Assembly (NCBI RefSeq): GCF_900215515.1
Contig: NZ_OBEI01000007.1
Location: forward strand, 36,748-100,747
Direction of reading: 5' to 3'
Length of the DNA: 64,000 bases
Origin: Persephonella hydrogeniphila
Lineage (GTDB): Bacteria; Aquificota; Aquificia; Aquificales; Hydrogenothermaceae
Under the pieces are notes generated by a model, which saw only the letters and a program-made list of their open reading frames with translations, was not told the DNA's origin and did not search any database. How positions within the stretch are numbered: position 1 is the first letter of the stretch; each line of letters opens with the position of its first letter. Positions 55,755-62,960 of the stretch are shown here, piece after piece. A program made the translations under genes and the position numbers.

Positions 55755-56341
55755 TCACTGAAAGTTCTTGTCCTGTATATATATACCTCTATTGGATATC
55801 TTAACCAGCAGTCTGCAGGAAGACCCGCTTTCAAACACAGATGGGACAAAAACTCCTTTTTATCTGGAAGTTGCTCCCACACATCAGGAAGAAATGTTGC
55901 CTGATGGTTTCCATATCTAATTATCACTCCATCTTTAAAAGGTTGTAGTTTATCCAGTAGATCCTGAGGATTTGTATAAGATAGGGGTTTTGGGTAGGAA
56001 AGAACAGAAACTTTTACTTTTATATCTGGGAGTTCTTCAGGTCTTACAGGAAGAAATCTCGGGTCTGAGGTTGCTGCTGCTATGGCATTATGTATCACAT
56101 CTTTATAAAGAGGCTGGTGGGGAAGAACAGAACCTATGCATCCTCTCAATTGATGCGTTGGGGAAACCTCAAGGGTAACAAAAGATGCTCCTTTTTTCTT
56201 CCAGTTTTCATAGGGAATCTCTTTAAGATCTATCTCTTTCCCTGTTTTTAAATATTCCTGTATAGCAAGCCTTGCAAGCTGAACAAGCCCTTTTCCTTCT
56301 TCTTCTGTTATCTGATCAATATCTGTGATTATATCCTCCAT
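55751..56341 (-). CDS. amrA: AMMECR1-domain protein (AmmeMemoRadiSam system protein A)
   Basis: The 196-residue protein has the AMMECR1 core: FVTLEVSPTHQLRGCIGSVLP with the invariant LRGCIG, AIAAATSDPRF, LPDIKVKVSVLS and the C-terminal FLSHLCLKAGLP. It lies directly downstream of the MEMO gene, an association typical of the AmmeMemoRadiSam set; the radical-SAM partner is not in the window. Function is not established. Confidence 0.92.
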   Translation of the reverse strand: MEDIITDIDQITEEEGKGLVQLARLAIQEYLKTGKEIDLKEIPYENWKKKGASFVTLEVSPTHQLRGCIGSVLPHQPLYKDVIHNAIAAATSDPRFLPVRPEELPDIKVKVSVLSYPKPLSYTNPQDLLDKLQPFKDGVIIRYGNHQATFLPDVWEQLPDKKEFLSHLCLKAGLPADCWLRYPIEVYIYRTRTFSD

Positions 56342-57154
56342 TTACTTCTCCCTATAGAAGATATAACTTGCATAACCTACAACAGCAGATCTATCCCCTG
56401 ATGTATCACCAGAAGTTCTATAATCCAGAACTTTCCCTTTCCATCCTTTTTTTCTGGCAAAATCAATCATAGCGGCAAGACCTGTTTTTCCGCACGCTTC
56501 ACATTTGTCAAGCAAAGACAGTTCTAAATTTTCAACAGCCATATTACAGTTTATATCTATCTCCCTTGCAATGTTGTCAGGATAGTAATGACTAAGGTCT
56601 GTGCTTATCACAACAATAACATCTTCGTTGTTGTCCTTTATTCCACTTATAACTCTTTCTACAGCACTGTAATGAATCTGACCATAAACAACAGGAATTA
56701 TAGAAAAATCTTCTAAAACCATCTGCAAGAATGGAACCTGAACTTCAAGTGAGTGTTCTTTCATATGAGGCACGGTGTTTAGGGTTATAGGCAGATCTTT
56801 GTTGTTTAAAACAAATCTCTCTATCTCAGCTTTATTTACTTTTACTTCTCCTAAAGGTGTTAACCAGTAGTCATAGTACCCGAAAGATATACCCTCAAAC
56901 GGTACATAATGGGAAGGTCCTATAAGAAGAATATCGTAATGCCTCTTTATATCTAAATTTAAAAACTGTTTGTAAGATGTTGCTGCAACAGGACCTGAGT
57001 ATATATATCCAGCATGGGGAGAAGCCACAGCTTCGGGTCTGTAAGGGTATAAAATAGCCTGATCTAAAAATCTTTTTAACATACTCCTCAATTCAACAGG
57101 ATCTGCAGGATAGAACATATCACTGACAGCTGGCTCTCTTACCTGAATAGCCAT
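56342..57154 (-). CDS. amrB: MEMO1-family protein (AmmeMemoRadiSam system protein B)
   Basis: The 270-residue dioxygenase-like fold protein has REPAVSDMFYPADP, SPHAGYIYSGPVAA, LLIGPSHYVPFEGIS, HMKEHSLEVQVPFLQ and VISTDLSHYYP, the MEMO/LigB-like metal-site motifs. I chose ATG 57154, 8 bases after AGGAGG; the ATG at 57160 is only 2 bases from it. The gene abuts the AMMECR1 gene. The biochemical role is unknown. Confidence 0.92.
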   Translation of the reverse strand: MAIQVREPAVSDMFYPADPVELRSMLKRFLDQAILYPYRPEAVASPHAGYIYSGPVAATSYKQFLNLDIKRHYDILLIGPSHYVPFEGISFGYYDYWLTPLGEVKVNKAEIERFVLNNKDLPITLNTVPHMKEHSLEVQVPFLQMVLEDFSIIPVVYGQIHYSAVERVISGIKDNNEDVIVVISTDLSHYYPDNIAREIDINCNMAVENLELSLLDKCEACGKTGLAAMIDFARKKGWKGKVLDYRTSGDTSGDRSAVVGYASYIFYREK

Positions 57155-57191
57155 TTTCATCCCCTCCTTATTATTCTAATATCTGCTTCTT

Positions 57192-57458
57192 TTAGGAATT
57201 TTCAATTTCTTTCGTTTTCCTGTACACAAAAATCAGTATTTTTGCTACAGCTTTATAAAGCTGCGGAGGGATTTCCTGATTTATCTCTATACCTGATAAA
57301 GCCTCAACAAGGACAGGATCTTTCTCTACAGGAATACCGTTTTCTTTTGCAATCTGAATTATTTTCTCACCTATAAAGCCTTTTCCCTTTGCCACTACTT
57401 TAGGTGCTTTGTCTTCTCCCCTTTTGTATCTAAGAGCAACAGCCTTTTTATCATTCAT
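57192..57458 (-). CDS. FlhB C-terminal-domain protein (FlhB2-like)
   Basis: The 88-residue protein corresponds to the cytoplasmic FlhB_C domain only: [47 protein letters not shown] and [17 protein letters not shown]. The NPTH autocleavage motif and the membrane domain are absent. Such orphan domains often sit beside a FliK-like gene and may act in flagellar export switching. It overlaps the FliK-like gene by 4 bases. Confidence 0.88.
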   Translation of the reverse strand: MNDKKAVALRYKRGEDKAPKVVAKGKGFIGEKIIQIAKENGIPVEKDPVLVEALSGIEINQEIPPQLYKAVAKILIFVYRKTKEIENS

Positions 57459-58507
57459 ACCTTTAGCCTCAAAAAATCCTCATCTATAAATTTCTTCTCC
57501 TGAGGAATCTCTTTCAAGAACTTTATAAAAACTGAATTGAAATTATCTTTTAATAACTCATCTTTTAATATATCTGTATCTTCCTTTACCTTTTCCATCA
57601 GGATCTCATTCTCAATATAAAAGTTCAGATATAGATCTTTACCAAAAAGAAAAACACCACTGAAGAACTTTCCAAGATTTTTAAAATCAAGATCTATTCT
57701 ACAAAAATACATATTTTTTCCTCTCTTGCTTTTTTTGAAAAATATATCTCCCCTATCAATATCTTCCCAGAAAACAGGAAGGTATGAAAAAATCCCTCCT
57801 GTAAGCTTAGATAGAATCTGATAAGTTTCAATACCTTTCAGGATATTTTTTTCTTCATGAGAAAGCTCTTTTTTTGAGAGTAAAGTAGCCTTTATATCTC
57901 TATCAAGCTCTTTTATTTTTTTGTTTTTCAGCTTATTTTCAAAAAAGATACCTGAGTTCACTATAAGCTCTCTGAACTTCTCAGGAGATAATCTATTTAT
58001 GTGGGAAAGCAAAATTCCAGAGCTGGCTAACAGATTATTTATTTTTTCATTTTTTAATGCGTTTATAAGAAGCATAGATAGAACACTTTTTTCAGAATTA
58101 CTTAAATTTCCTTGAGTAATCAAAGAAAAAGCCATATCAATTATTTTATTTTTTATCTGGGGGCTGGAAGATATAAAAGAGATTATATCTTTTATCTTTT
58201 CTTCCTGCAGGTTTAAAAGCTGAAAGCCGTTCTTATCCAGAACTCCAAGAATCTGTATTTTTAACCTGTGGTCTGTTGAAGGAGTGTTGAGTATCTTCAG
58301 GAGAAGAGACATATCCTTCTGTAGGGGTATCTCTGTTTCAACAGTCAGAATCCCTCCCTTCATTCTGAGGACTATCCCTCCTGTAGGAAGTATATCAATA
58401 ACATCTGCTTTTACTGTTTCTCCTGCCCTGAGATGAATGGATTTTCCAAGTGGTTTTACAATCTGGAAAAACTCGTAATTTGAGAGCAGAGGTTTGAAAT
58501 TAATCAT
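57455..58507 (-). CDS. FliK-like protein (hook-length control type), tentative
   Basis: The 350-residue protein has no signal peptide. An N-terminal part ([40 protein letters not shown]) resembles the beta-rich start of YlqG/FliK-like proteins; the middle is helical, and the C-terminal half (about 235-345) resembles the Flg_hook domain. The call rests mainly on its pairing with an FlhB-C protein, a conserved gene couple. It could be a different protein using the same partner. Confidence 0.6.
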   Translation of the reverse strand: MINFKPLLSNYEFFQIVKPLGKSIHLRAGETVKADVIDILPTGGIVLRMKGGILTVETEIPLQKDMSLLLKILNTPSTDHRLKIQILGVLDKNGFQLLNLQEEKIKDIISFISSSPQIKNKIIDMAFSLITQGNLSNSEKSVLSMLLINALKNEKINNLLASSGILLSHINRLSPEKFRELIVNSGIFFENKLKNKKIKELDRDIKATLLSKKELSHEEKNILKGIETYQILSKLTGGIFSYLPVFWEDIDRGDIFFKKSKRGKNMYFCRIDLDFKNLGKFFSGVFLFGKDLYLNFYIENEILMEKVKEDTDILKDELLKDNFNSVFIKFLKEIPQEKKFIDEDFLRLKV

Positions 58508-58547
58508 AACTCTCTCCAGAGTGTTTTAACTGATTATCGGAGAGTTC

Positions 58548-59057
58548 TTACTTTTTGTATACCTTTCTTTTAAAAATGTCCTTAGGTGAAGAAACTCTAT
58601 CAATAAACAGTTTTCCTATAAGATGATCCATTTCGTGCTGAATTACAACAGCTTCAAAACCTTCTGTATCAAATGTTACTGTTTTTCCGTTAATATCTTC
58701 AGCTTCAACTTTTATCCAGTAATGTCTCTTTACATTTCCTGTAAAATCAGGAACAGAAAGACATCCCTCCCTTACTACTATCTCCCCATCATAAGCTATT
58801 ATACGGGGATTAGATAAAATCATAAGACCGTGATTTGTTTTGTTGTATTTATGTTTGTATCCTGAAGCATCAACAATTATCGTCTGTATATGCTTGTTGA
58901 CCTGAGGAGCAGCTATTCCTACTCCTGCAGGAGAATTTTTCATGGTGTAAAGTAATTTATCAACAAACTCTTTAAACTTCCTACCAAAATCAACAACAGG
59001 AACAGACTCTTTTTTTAGCCTCTCGTCAGGGTATTTTAAAATCTCTAATTTTTCCAT
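58548..59057 (-). CDS. def: Peptide deformylase
   Basis: Def removes the N-formyl group from new proteins. The 169 residues show the three signature motifs GVGIAAPQV, EGCLSVP (Cys ligand) and QHEMDHLIG (HExxH-type ligands). It starts within the stop of the ACT-domain gene (TAATG). fmt is not next to it. Confidence 0.97.
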   Translation of the reverse strand: MEKLEILKYPDERLKKESVPVVDFGRKFKEFVDKLLYTMKNSPAGVGIAAPQVNKHIQTIIVDASGYKHKYNKTNHGLMILSNPRIIAYDGEIVVREGCLSVPDFTGNVKRHYWIKVEAEDINGKTVTFDTEGFEAVVIQHEMDHLIGKLFIDRVSSPKDIFKRKVYKK

Positions 59058-59587
59058 TACATCTCCACACTTTCTACCTTCTCAATTGATATATCTATAT
59101 TAAGCTCTTCTTTGAGTTTCTCTATATCCCCTAATATATCATCCTCTTTAAGACCTGCAGGAAACTCAACCTGTGATATTAAAACATACAGTTCAGGGGT
59201 TTTTTCAGTCCTCAGGTCTGCTATATTAATATTTTTATCAGCAAGAAGTTTTGCTACTTTGTAAACAATCCCCGGTTTATCGGCACCGTAAACAACAATA
59301 TTGTATATATCCCCTACTTCCTTTTTCCCAGCATATATCTCTTCAGGAATTTCCCTTATATTAATTAATAGATTTCTTCTTTTTGCCACTTCAGTAAAAC
59401 TTTTTTTCAGTTCTTCCTCTGTTATATCTTTCTCTGTGGTCACAATCAACATAACAGCAAACTCATTATTCAATCTTGTCATTGCTGAGTCTTCTATATT
59501 AAACCCTTCTTCATACAGAACCTTTGTAAGATCTGCAACTATTCCCGGCCTGTCTTCTCCAACAGCAGTTAAAACAAACTGTCTCAA
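59057..59587 (-). CDS. Two-ACT-domain protein (GcvR-like)
   Basis: The 176 residues consist of two ACT domains, each with the ligand-binding turn: AVGEDRPGIVADLTKVL (about 8-24) and VVYGADKPGIVYKVAKLL (about 97-115). GcvR of E. coli has this design and senses glycine to repress the glycine cleavage genes through GcvA. Placement 2 bases after gcvH supports that type, but a GcvA partner is not seen, and other ACT-ACT proteins exist. Confidence 0.85.
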   Translation of the reverse strand: MRQFVLTAVGEDRPGIVADLTKVLYEEGFNIEDSAMTRLNNEFAVMLIVTTEKDITEEELKKSFTEVAKRRNLLINIREIPEEIYAGKKEVGDIYNIVVYGADKPGIVYKVAKLLADKNINIADLRTEKTPELYVLISQVEFPAGLKEDDILGDIEKLKEELNIDISIEKVESVEM

Positions 59588-59589
59588 TT

Positions 59590-60006
59590 TTACACCTCTT
59601 CTTCAGATTCTAACTCTTCAATATAAGCTCTGTAATCTTCTGCTGTCATAAGATCTTCAAGTTCTGAAGGGTCAGACATCTTTATCTCATAAAGCCATCC
59701 CTCACCGTAAGGATCTGTATTAACAAGACTTGGATCTTCTTTAAGATCTTCATTTATAGACAGTACCTTTCCGGTTAAAGGAGAAAAAACATCTATCGCT
59801 GCCTTTACAGACTCAACAGATGCCACTTTGTCTCCGGCCTCAACTTCAGTACCTACCTCAGGAAGCTCAACATAAACAACATCTCCCAGTTGATGCTGAC
59901 CATAATCTGTAATCCCTACAATAGCATCATCTCCTTCTGCCTTTACCCACATATGCTCCTTTGTATAGTAAAGACCATCAACTATTCTGAACTCTTCTGC
60001 TGCCAT
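59590..60006 (-). CDS. gcvH: Glycine cleavage system H protein (lipoyl carrier)
   Basis: GcvH carries the aminomethyl group on lipoyl-lysine. The 138-residue protein shows YTKEHMWVKAEGDDAIVGITDYGQ, GDVVYVELPEVG and the lipoylation site SVESVKAAIDVFSP (Lys about 68). Aquificota often have several GcvH paralogues, some serving as lipoate-binding proteins in sulfur oxidation; gcvP/gcvT are not here. SD AGGAGGG precedes ATG 60006. Confidence 0.95.
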   Translation of the reverse strand: MAAEEFRIVDGLYYTKEHMWVKAEGDDAIVGITDYGQHQLGDVVYVELPEVGTEVEAGDKVASVESVKAAIDVFSPLTGKVLSINEDLKEDPSLVNTDPYGEGWLYEIKMSDPSELEDLMTAEDYRAYIEELESEEEV

Positions 60007-60029
60007 AACAGCCCTCCTGTTTTATAATT

Positions 60030-60058
60030 TTGAAATAATATATTAGCACTACTATTAT
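60030..60058 (+). promoter_or_regulatory. Promoter of the PLP-homeostasis gene
   Basis: TTGAAA (60030-60035) and TATTAT (60053-60058) are spaced exactly 17 bases, each matching consensus at 5 of 6 positions. It lies 22 bases before ATG 60081. Confidence 0.65.
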
Positions 60059-60080
60059 AGATTATGCACGGAGCACAAAA

Positions 60081-60773
60081 ATGACAATAAAAGATAATGT
60101 GGAAAAAGTAAAGGATATTGTTAACAAGGCTGCTGAAAAATCAGGAAGAAATCCTGAAGATATTATAATACTCGCAGCATCTAAAACACAGCCTGTTGAA
60201 AAGATAATACAGGCGTACAATGCAGGCATCAGATATTTCGGTGAAAACAGAGTACAGGAAGGTATGAAAAAAATAGACCAACTGAAAAATTACACAGACA
60301 TACACTGGCACCTTATAGGAGGACTCCAGACAAACAAAGCAAAATACGCTGTCAGATACTTTGAGATGATCCATTCTTTAGATAGAAAACAGCTTGCTGA
60401 CGAGATTGATAAAAGGGCAGGAAAAATAGGGAAAAAACAGGATGTTCTTATAGAGGTAAATGTAGGTGAAGAAGAAAGCAAGTACGGTGTAAAACCTTCT
60501 GAACTGAAGGAACTTTTTGAATACTCTCTAAAAAAAGAAAATATAAATATACTGGGACTTATGTGTATTCCTCCATATATTGAAGATAAAGAAAAATCAA
60601 GGCCTTACTTTGTTTTGCTCAGAAAATTAAAAGAAAATCTCCAAAAGGAGTTTGGTGTAACACTTCCCCATCTCTCAATGGGAATGTCCCATGATTTTGA
60701 TGTAGCAGTTGAAGAAGGGGCAACAATTGTCAGAATTGGTACGGCTATATTTGGAGAAAGAGAAGCCCCTTAA
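60081..60773 (+). CDS. Pyridoxal-phosphate homeostasis protein (YggS/PLPBP)
   Basis: The 230-residue alanine-racemase-like barrel binds PLP without known enzymatic activity and buffers cofactor levels. Motifs: IIILAASKTQPVEKI (PLP-binding Lys about 36), YFGENRVQEGMKK, HWHLIGGLQTNKAKY, LSMGMSHDFDVAVEEGATIVRIGTAIFG. Its stop lies in a palindromic hairpin shared with the convergent cooS gene. Confidence 0.94.
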   Translation: MTIKDNVEKVKDIVNKAAEKSGRNPEDIIILAASKTQPVEKIIQAYNAGIRYFGENRVQEGMKKIDQLKNYTDIHWHLIGGLQTNKAKYAVRYFEMIHSLDRKQLADEIDKRAGKIGKKQDVLIEVNVGEEESKYGVKPSELKELFEYSLKKENINILGLMCIPPYIEDKEKSRPYFVLLRKLKENLQKEFGVTLPHLSMGMSHDFDVAVEEGATIVRIGTAIFGEREAP

Positions 60774-60779
60774 GGGGCT
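60764..60779. terminator. Palindromic hairpin at the convergent yggS/cooS junction
   Basis: AGCCCC TTAA GGGGCT (60764-60779) is a perfect 16-base palindrome. It contains the YggS stop codon and ends just before the cooS stop. No strong T-run follows on either strand, so termination is plausible but not certain. Confidence 0.5.
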
Positions 60780-60780
60780 G

Positions 60781-62673
60781 TCAGTTTAACTTTTTCTCAA
60801 GTTCTTTTTCTATCAGTTCTGCAGCCTTAATAGGATCAGGCTCAACTATAAACTTCCCACCGAGTATATCCTCTAAATCCCTTGTTAAAAGTCTTGTAAA
60901 TGCAGGCCCTCCTACTATAGGAGGAATAGGATTGACATAAGTATTAATTCCCATAGAAACAGCAAGAAGGCCGTCTATATATGCATCGTTGTTATAATAC
61001 TCTGGAGCAGCAGCAATTACAGGAAGTTGAGAAGGATCTACCCCGAGATACTCAGAGAGAGCAATAATCAGATGAATCATCCTTCCTGTATCCAGACACG
61101 ACCCAAAATTCAAAACAGGAGGTATTCCAAGAACTTTACATACCCCTTTTAAGCCTTCTCCTGCAAATTTATCAATTGCTTCCTTATTTGTAAAACCTTC
61201 GGCCTGTGCAAGTGAAGAGGCACAACCTGTTATCAGGACAAGGATATCTTTTTTCAGAAGTTCCTTTACAAACTCATAGGTAAAGGTTCCATGTCCGTTT
61301 TTCATAGTTGTACAGCTAACGAGGCCAACAACACCTTTTATAGCTCCTGCCTGTATCGCTTCAAGAAGAGGATCAGGAGTACCACCAAGGATATTTAAAA
61401 GACTTTCCACTCCAAAACCGGCAATATAATCAGTTTTTTTGTCAGGAATATGGACAGGGTATGTTTTTCTTCTGTTTTTATAAGCCTCAATAGATTCTAA
61501 TATCAGCTTTTCTGCCTGCTTCTCAACTATTTCAGGATCATATATCACCGAGCTGTCAACAGGAACATCCCTCAGTCTGACAACAGAAGAAACAGGGATA
61601 AGCTTTGTGTGAAGTTTAACCTTCTGTACAAGATCTGCAAGGCCAGGAGCTGCACAGTTTTTGTCCATCAGAAATGCATCTACAGCTCCTGTCGCTGCAA
61701 CAAACTCCTGAGTCAACCAGTTCCCTACCTGACCATCTAAATACTTTGCCGTTTCCGGTCTCTGGAGCATCTCCTGACCTGTACACAGGCTACCGTAAAC
61801 CTTAATTCCCTTTGCTCCAGCTTCTTTTGCCATATCTTGAAATCTTTTTTCTTTTGCCATTCTTGCAACGACACTTCCCATCCACGGCACATGACCGTGG
61901 ACAACTATATTTACATAATCTTTGTCAAGAACACCAATATCTGCATATCCCTTTGTTATATCAGGGGAACCGAATATAATATCTCTTATTATTGTTGTTG
62001 CTATATTTGCAAGAAACCCTGCCGAAAGGCCTAACCTCAAGGATGTCAAAGATAGATCCATAAAGTCTGTATCAATATTAGGCATAACTTTTGTGGATGC
62101 TTCGTGACTCTCAAATATATATCCCCCAGGAATAATACCCAATCTTTCCCATATCTTAACTCTGCTTTCTGGGGCAAGCTTTCGAATTATATCAAGAGGT
62201 TGTGTTGTATCTTTCATAAACTCTTTTTCAAGATAATCTGCTATCCTACCTATTATCTCTCTATCTGTACCGTCAGTTTCTATACCTAATTTCTGTGCAA
62301 ACCATACCATCTTTTTTCTGTCTTTAACAGTAAATGGTGATTTTCCTTCAGATATAGCTTTTAGGGTTTTTAATGTTGTCTTAAAGTCGTGAGTATATGC
62401 AGCACCTCCTTGATTTACAAGCCTTAAAAGATTTCTTGCTGCAAGACCATCAGCATCAATTCCACATTTTCCCTTTGGAGCTCTTCTTTTTATCCTGCAT
62501 GGACCATCAGGACAGAGCGTACAGCATCTTCCCTGTTCACCGAAGTAACAGATAGCACCCTGCCTTTTTACTCTTTCAAAGAAAGTGTGTTTATAGCCCA
62601 TAGACCTGAGAAAAGAGTGCATCTCCTTCACAGAATCGTGGGCTGTAACACAGTAATCACAGTTATTGCTCAT
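60781..62673 (-). CDS. cooS: Anaerobic Ni-Fe carbon monoxide dehydrogenase, divergent
   Basis: This CooS-type enzyme interconverts CO and CO2. The 630 residues carry B/D-cluster cysteines (CYFGEQGRCCTLCPDGPC, about 48-65) and all C-cluster ligands: His in VHGHVPW (about 260), Cys in LCTGQE (about 295), NCAAPG (about 338), VSCTTM (about 453), TGCASS (about 482) and GSCLDTG (about 525). The usual catalytic lysine (SEKA after APEW) is replaced: APEYYNNDA, with Asp at about 563. ATG 62673 follows GGTGAGA. No cooF, cooC or acs genes are near; a TnpB gene lies 31 bases upstream. Confidence 0.93.
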   Translation of the reverse strand: MSNNCDYCVTAHDSVKEMHSFLRSMGYKHTFFERVKRQGAICYFGEQGRCCTLCPDGPCRIKRRAPKGKCGIDADGLAARNLLRLVNQGGAAYTHDFKTTLKTLKAISEGKSPFTVKDRKKMVWFAQKLGIETDGTDREIIGRIADYLEKEFMKDTTQPLDIIRKLAPESRVKIWERLGIIPGGYIFESHEASTKVMPNIDTDFMDLSLTSLRLGLSAGFLANIATTIIRDIIFGSPDITKGYADIGVLDKDYVNIVVHGHVPWMGSVVARMAKEKRFQDMAKEAGAKGIKVYGSLCTGQEMLQRPETAKYLDGQVGNWLTQEFVAATGAVDAFLMDKNCAAPGLADLVQKVKLHTKLIPVSSVVRLRDVPVDSSVIYDPEIVEKQAEKLILESIEAYKNRRKTYPVHIPDKKTDYIAGFGVESLLNILGGTPDPLLEAIQAGAIKGVVGLVSCTTMKNGHGTFTYEFVKELLKKDILVLITGCASSLAQAEGFTNKEAIDKFAGEGLKGVCKVLGIPPVLNFGSCLDTGRMIHLIIALSEYLGVDPSQLPVIAAAPEYYNNDAYIDGLLAVSMGINTYVNPIPPIVGGPAFTRLLTRDLEDILGGKFIVEPDPIKAAELIEKELEKKLN

Positions 62674-62694
62674 CTTCTCACCCTGGTAAACCAA

Positions 62695-62715
62695 AGTGTA
62701 AAAACTAACTACACT
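62695..62715 (-). repeat. Inverted repeat at the tnpB stop, possible right-end hairpin
   Basis: AGTGTA (62695-62700) and TACACT (62710-62715) are perfect inverted copies around 9 bases and span the tnpB stop codon. IS200/IS605 ends carry such subterminal hairpins, but the real element end is not identified. Confidence 0.35.
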
Positions 62716-62960
62716 CTGGGCTGGGGTATTTGTATTCCGCCTTTTTCAGGTGTGGATATCTCCCCAGCTGGCGGTATTTATCCACACCATAGCCCCTGTC
62801 CCAAGAAACAGGAACTAACCGTCTTACTATCCTATCCCAATCCCCTTCCACCAACAACGGCTTCAAGGGTGATAAGTCCCTGTTTAAGGACTTACCCAGA
62901 ACAGGAGTAGTAAGGGCTACCTTTACAACTTGCCACAGTTTATAACTGGCATATTGCCAG
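62705..62960 (-). ncRNA. Candidate omega/reRNA overlapping the 3' end of tnpB
   Basis: The last 250 bases of the tnpB frame are visibly more G+C-rich than the rest of the gene and dense in hairpins: GGTGTGGATA (62749-62758) pairs perfectly with TATCCACACC (62779-62788), and AAGTCC/GGACTT pair around 62875-62894. TnpB guide RNAs are transcribed from this region in IS200/IS605 elements. No boundary or guide has been established. Confidence 0.4.
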
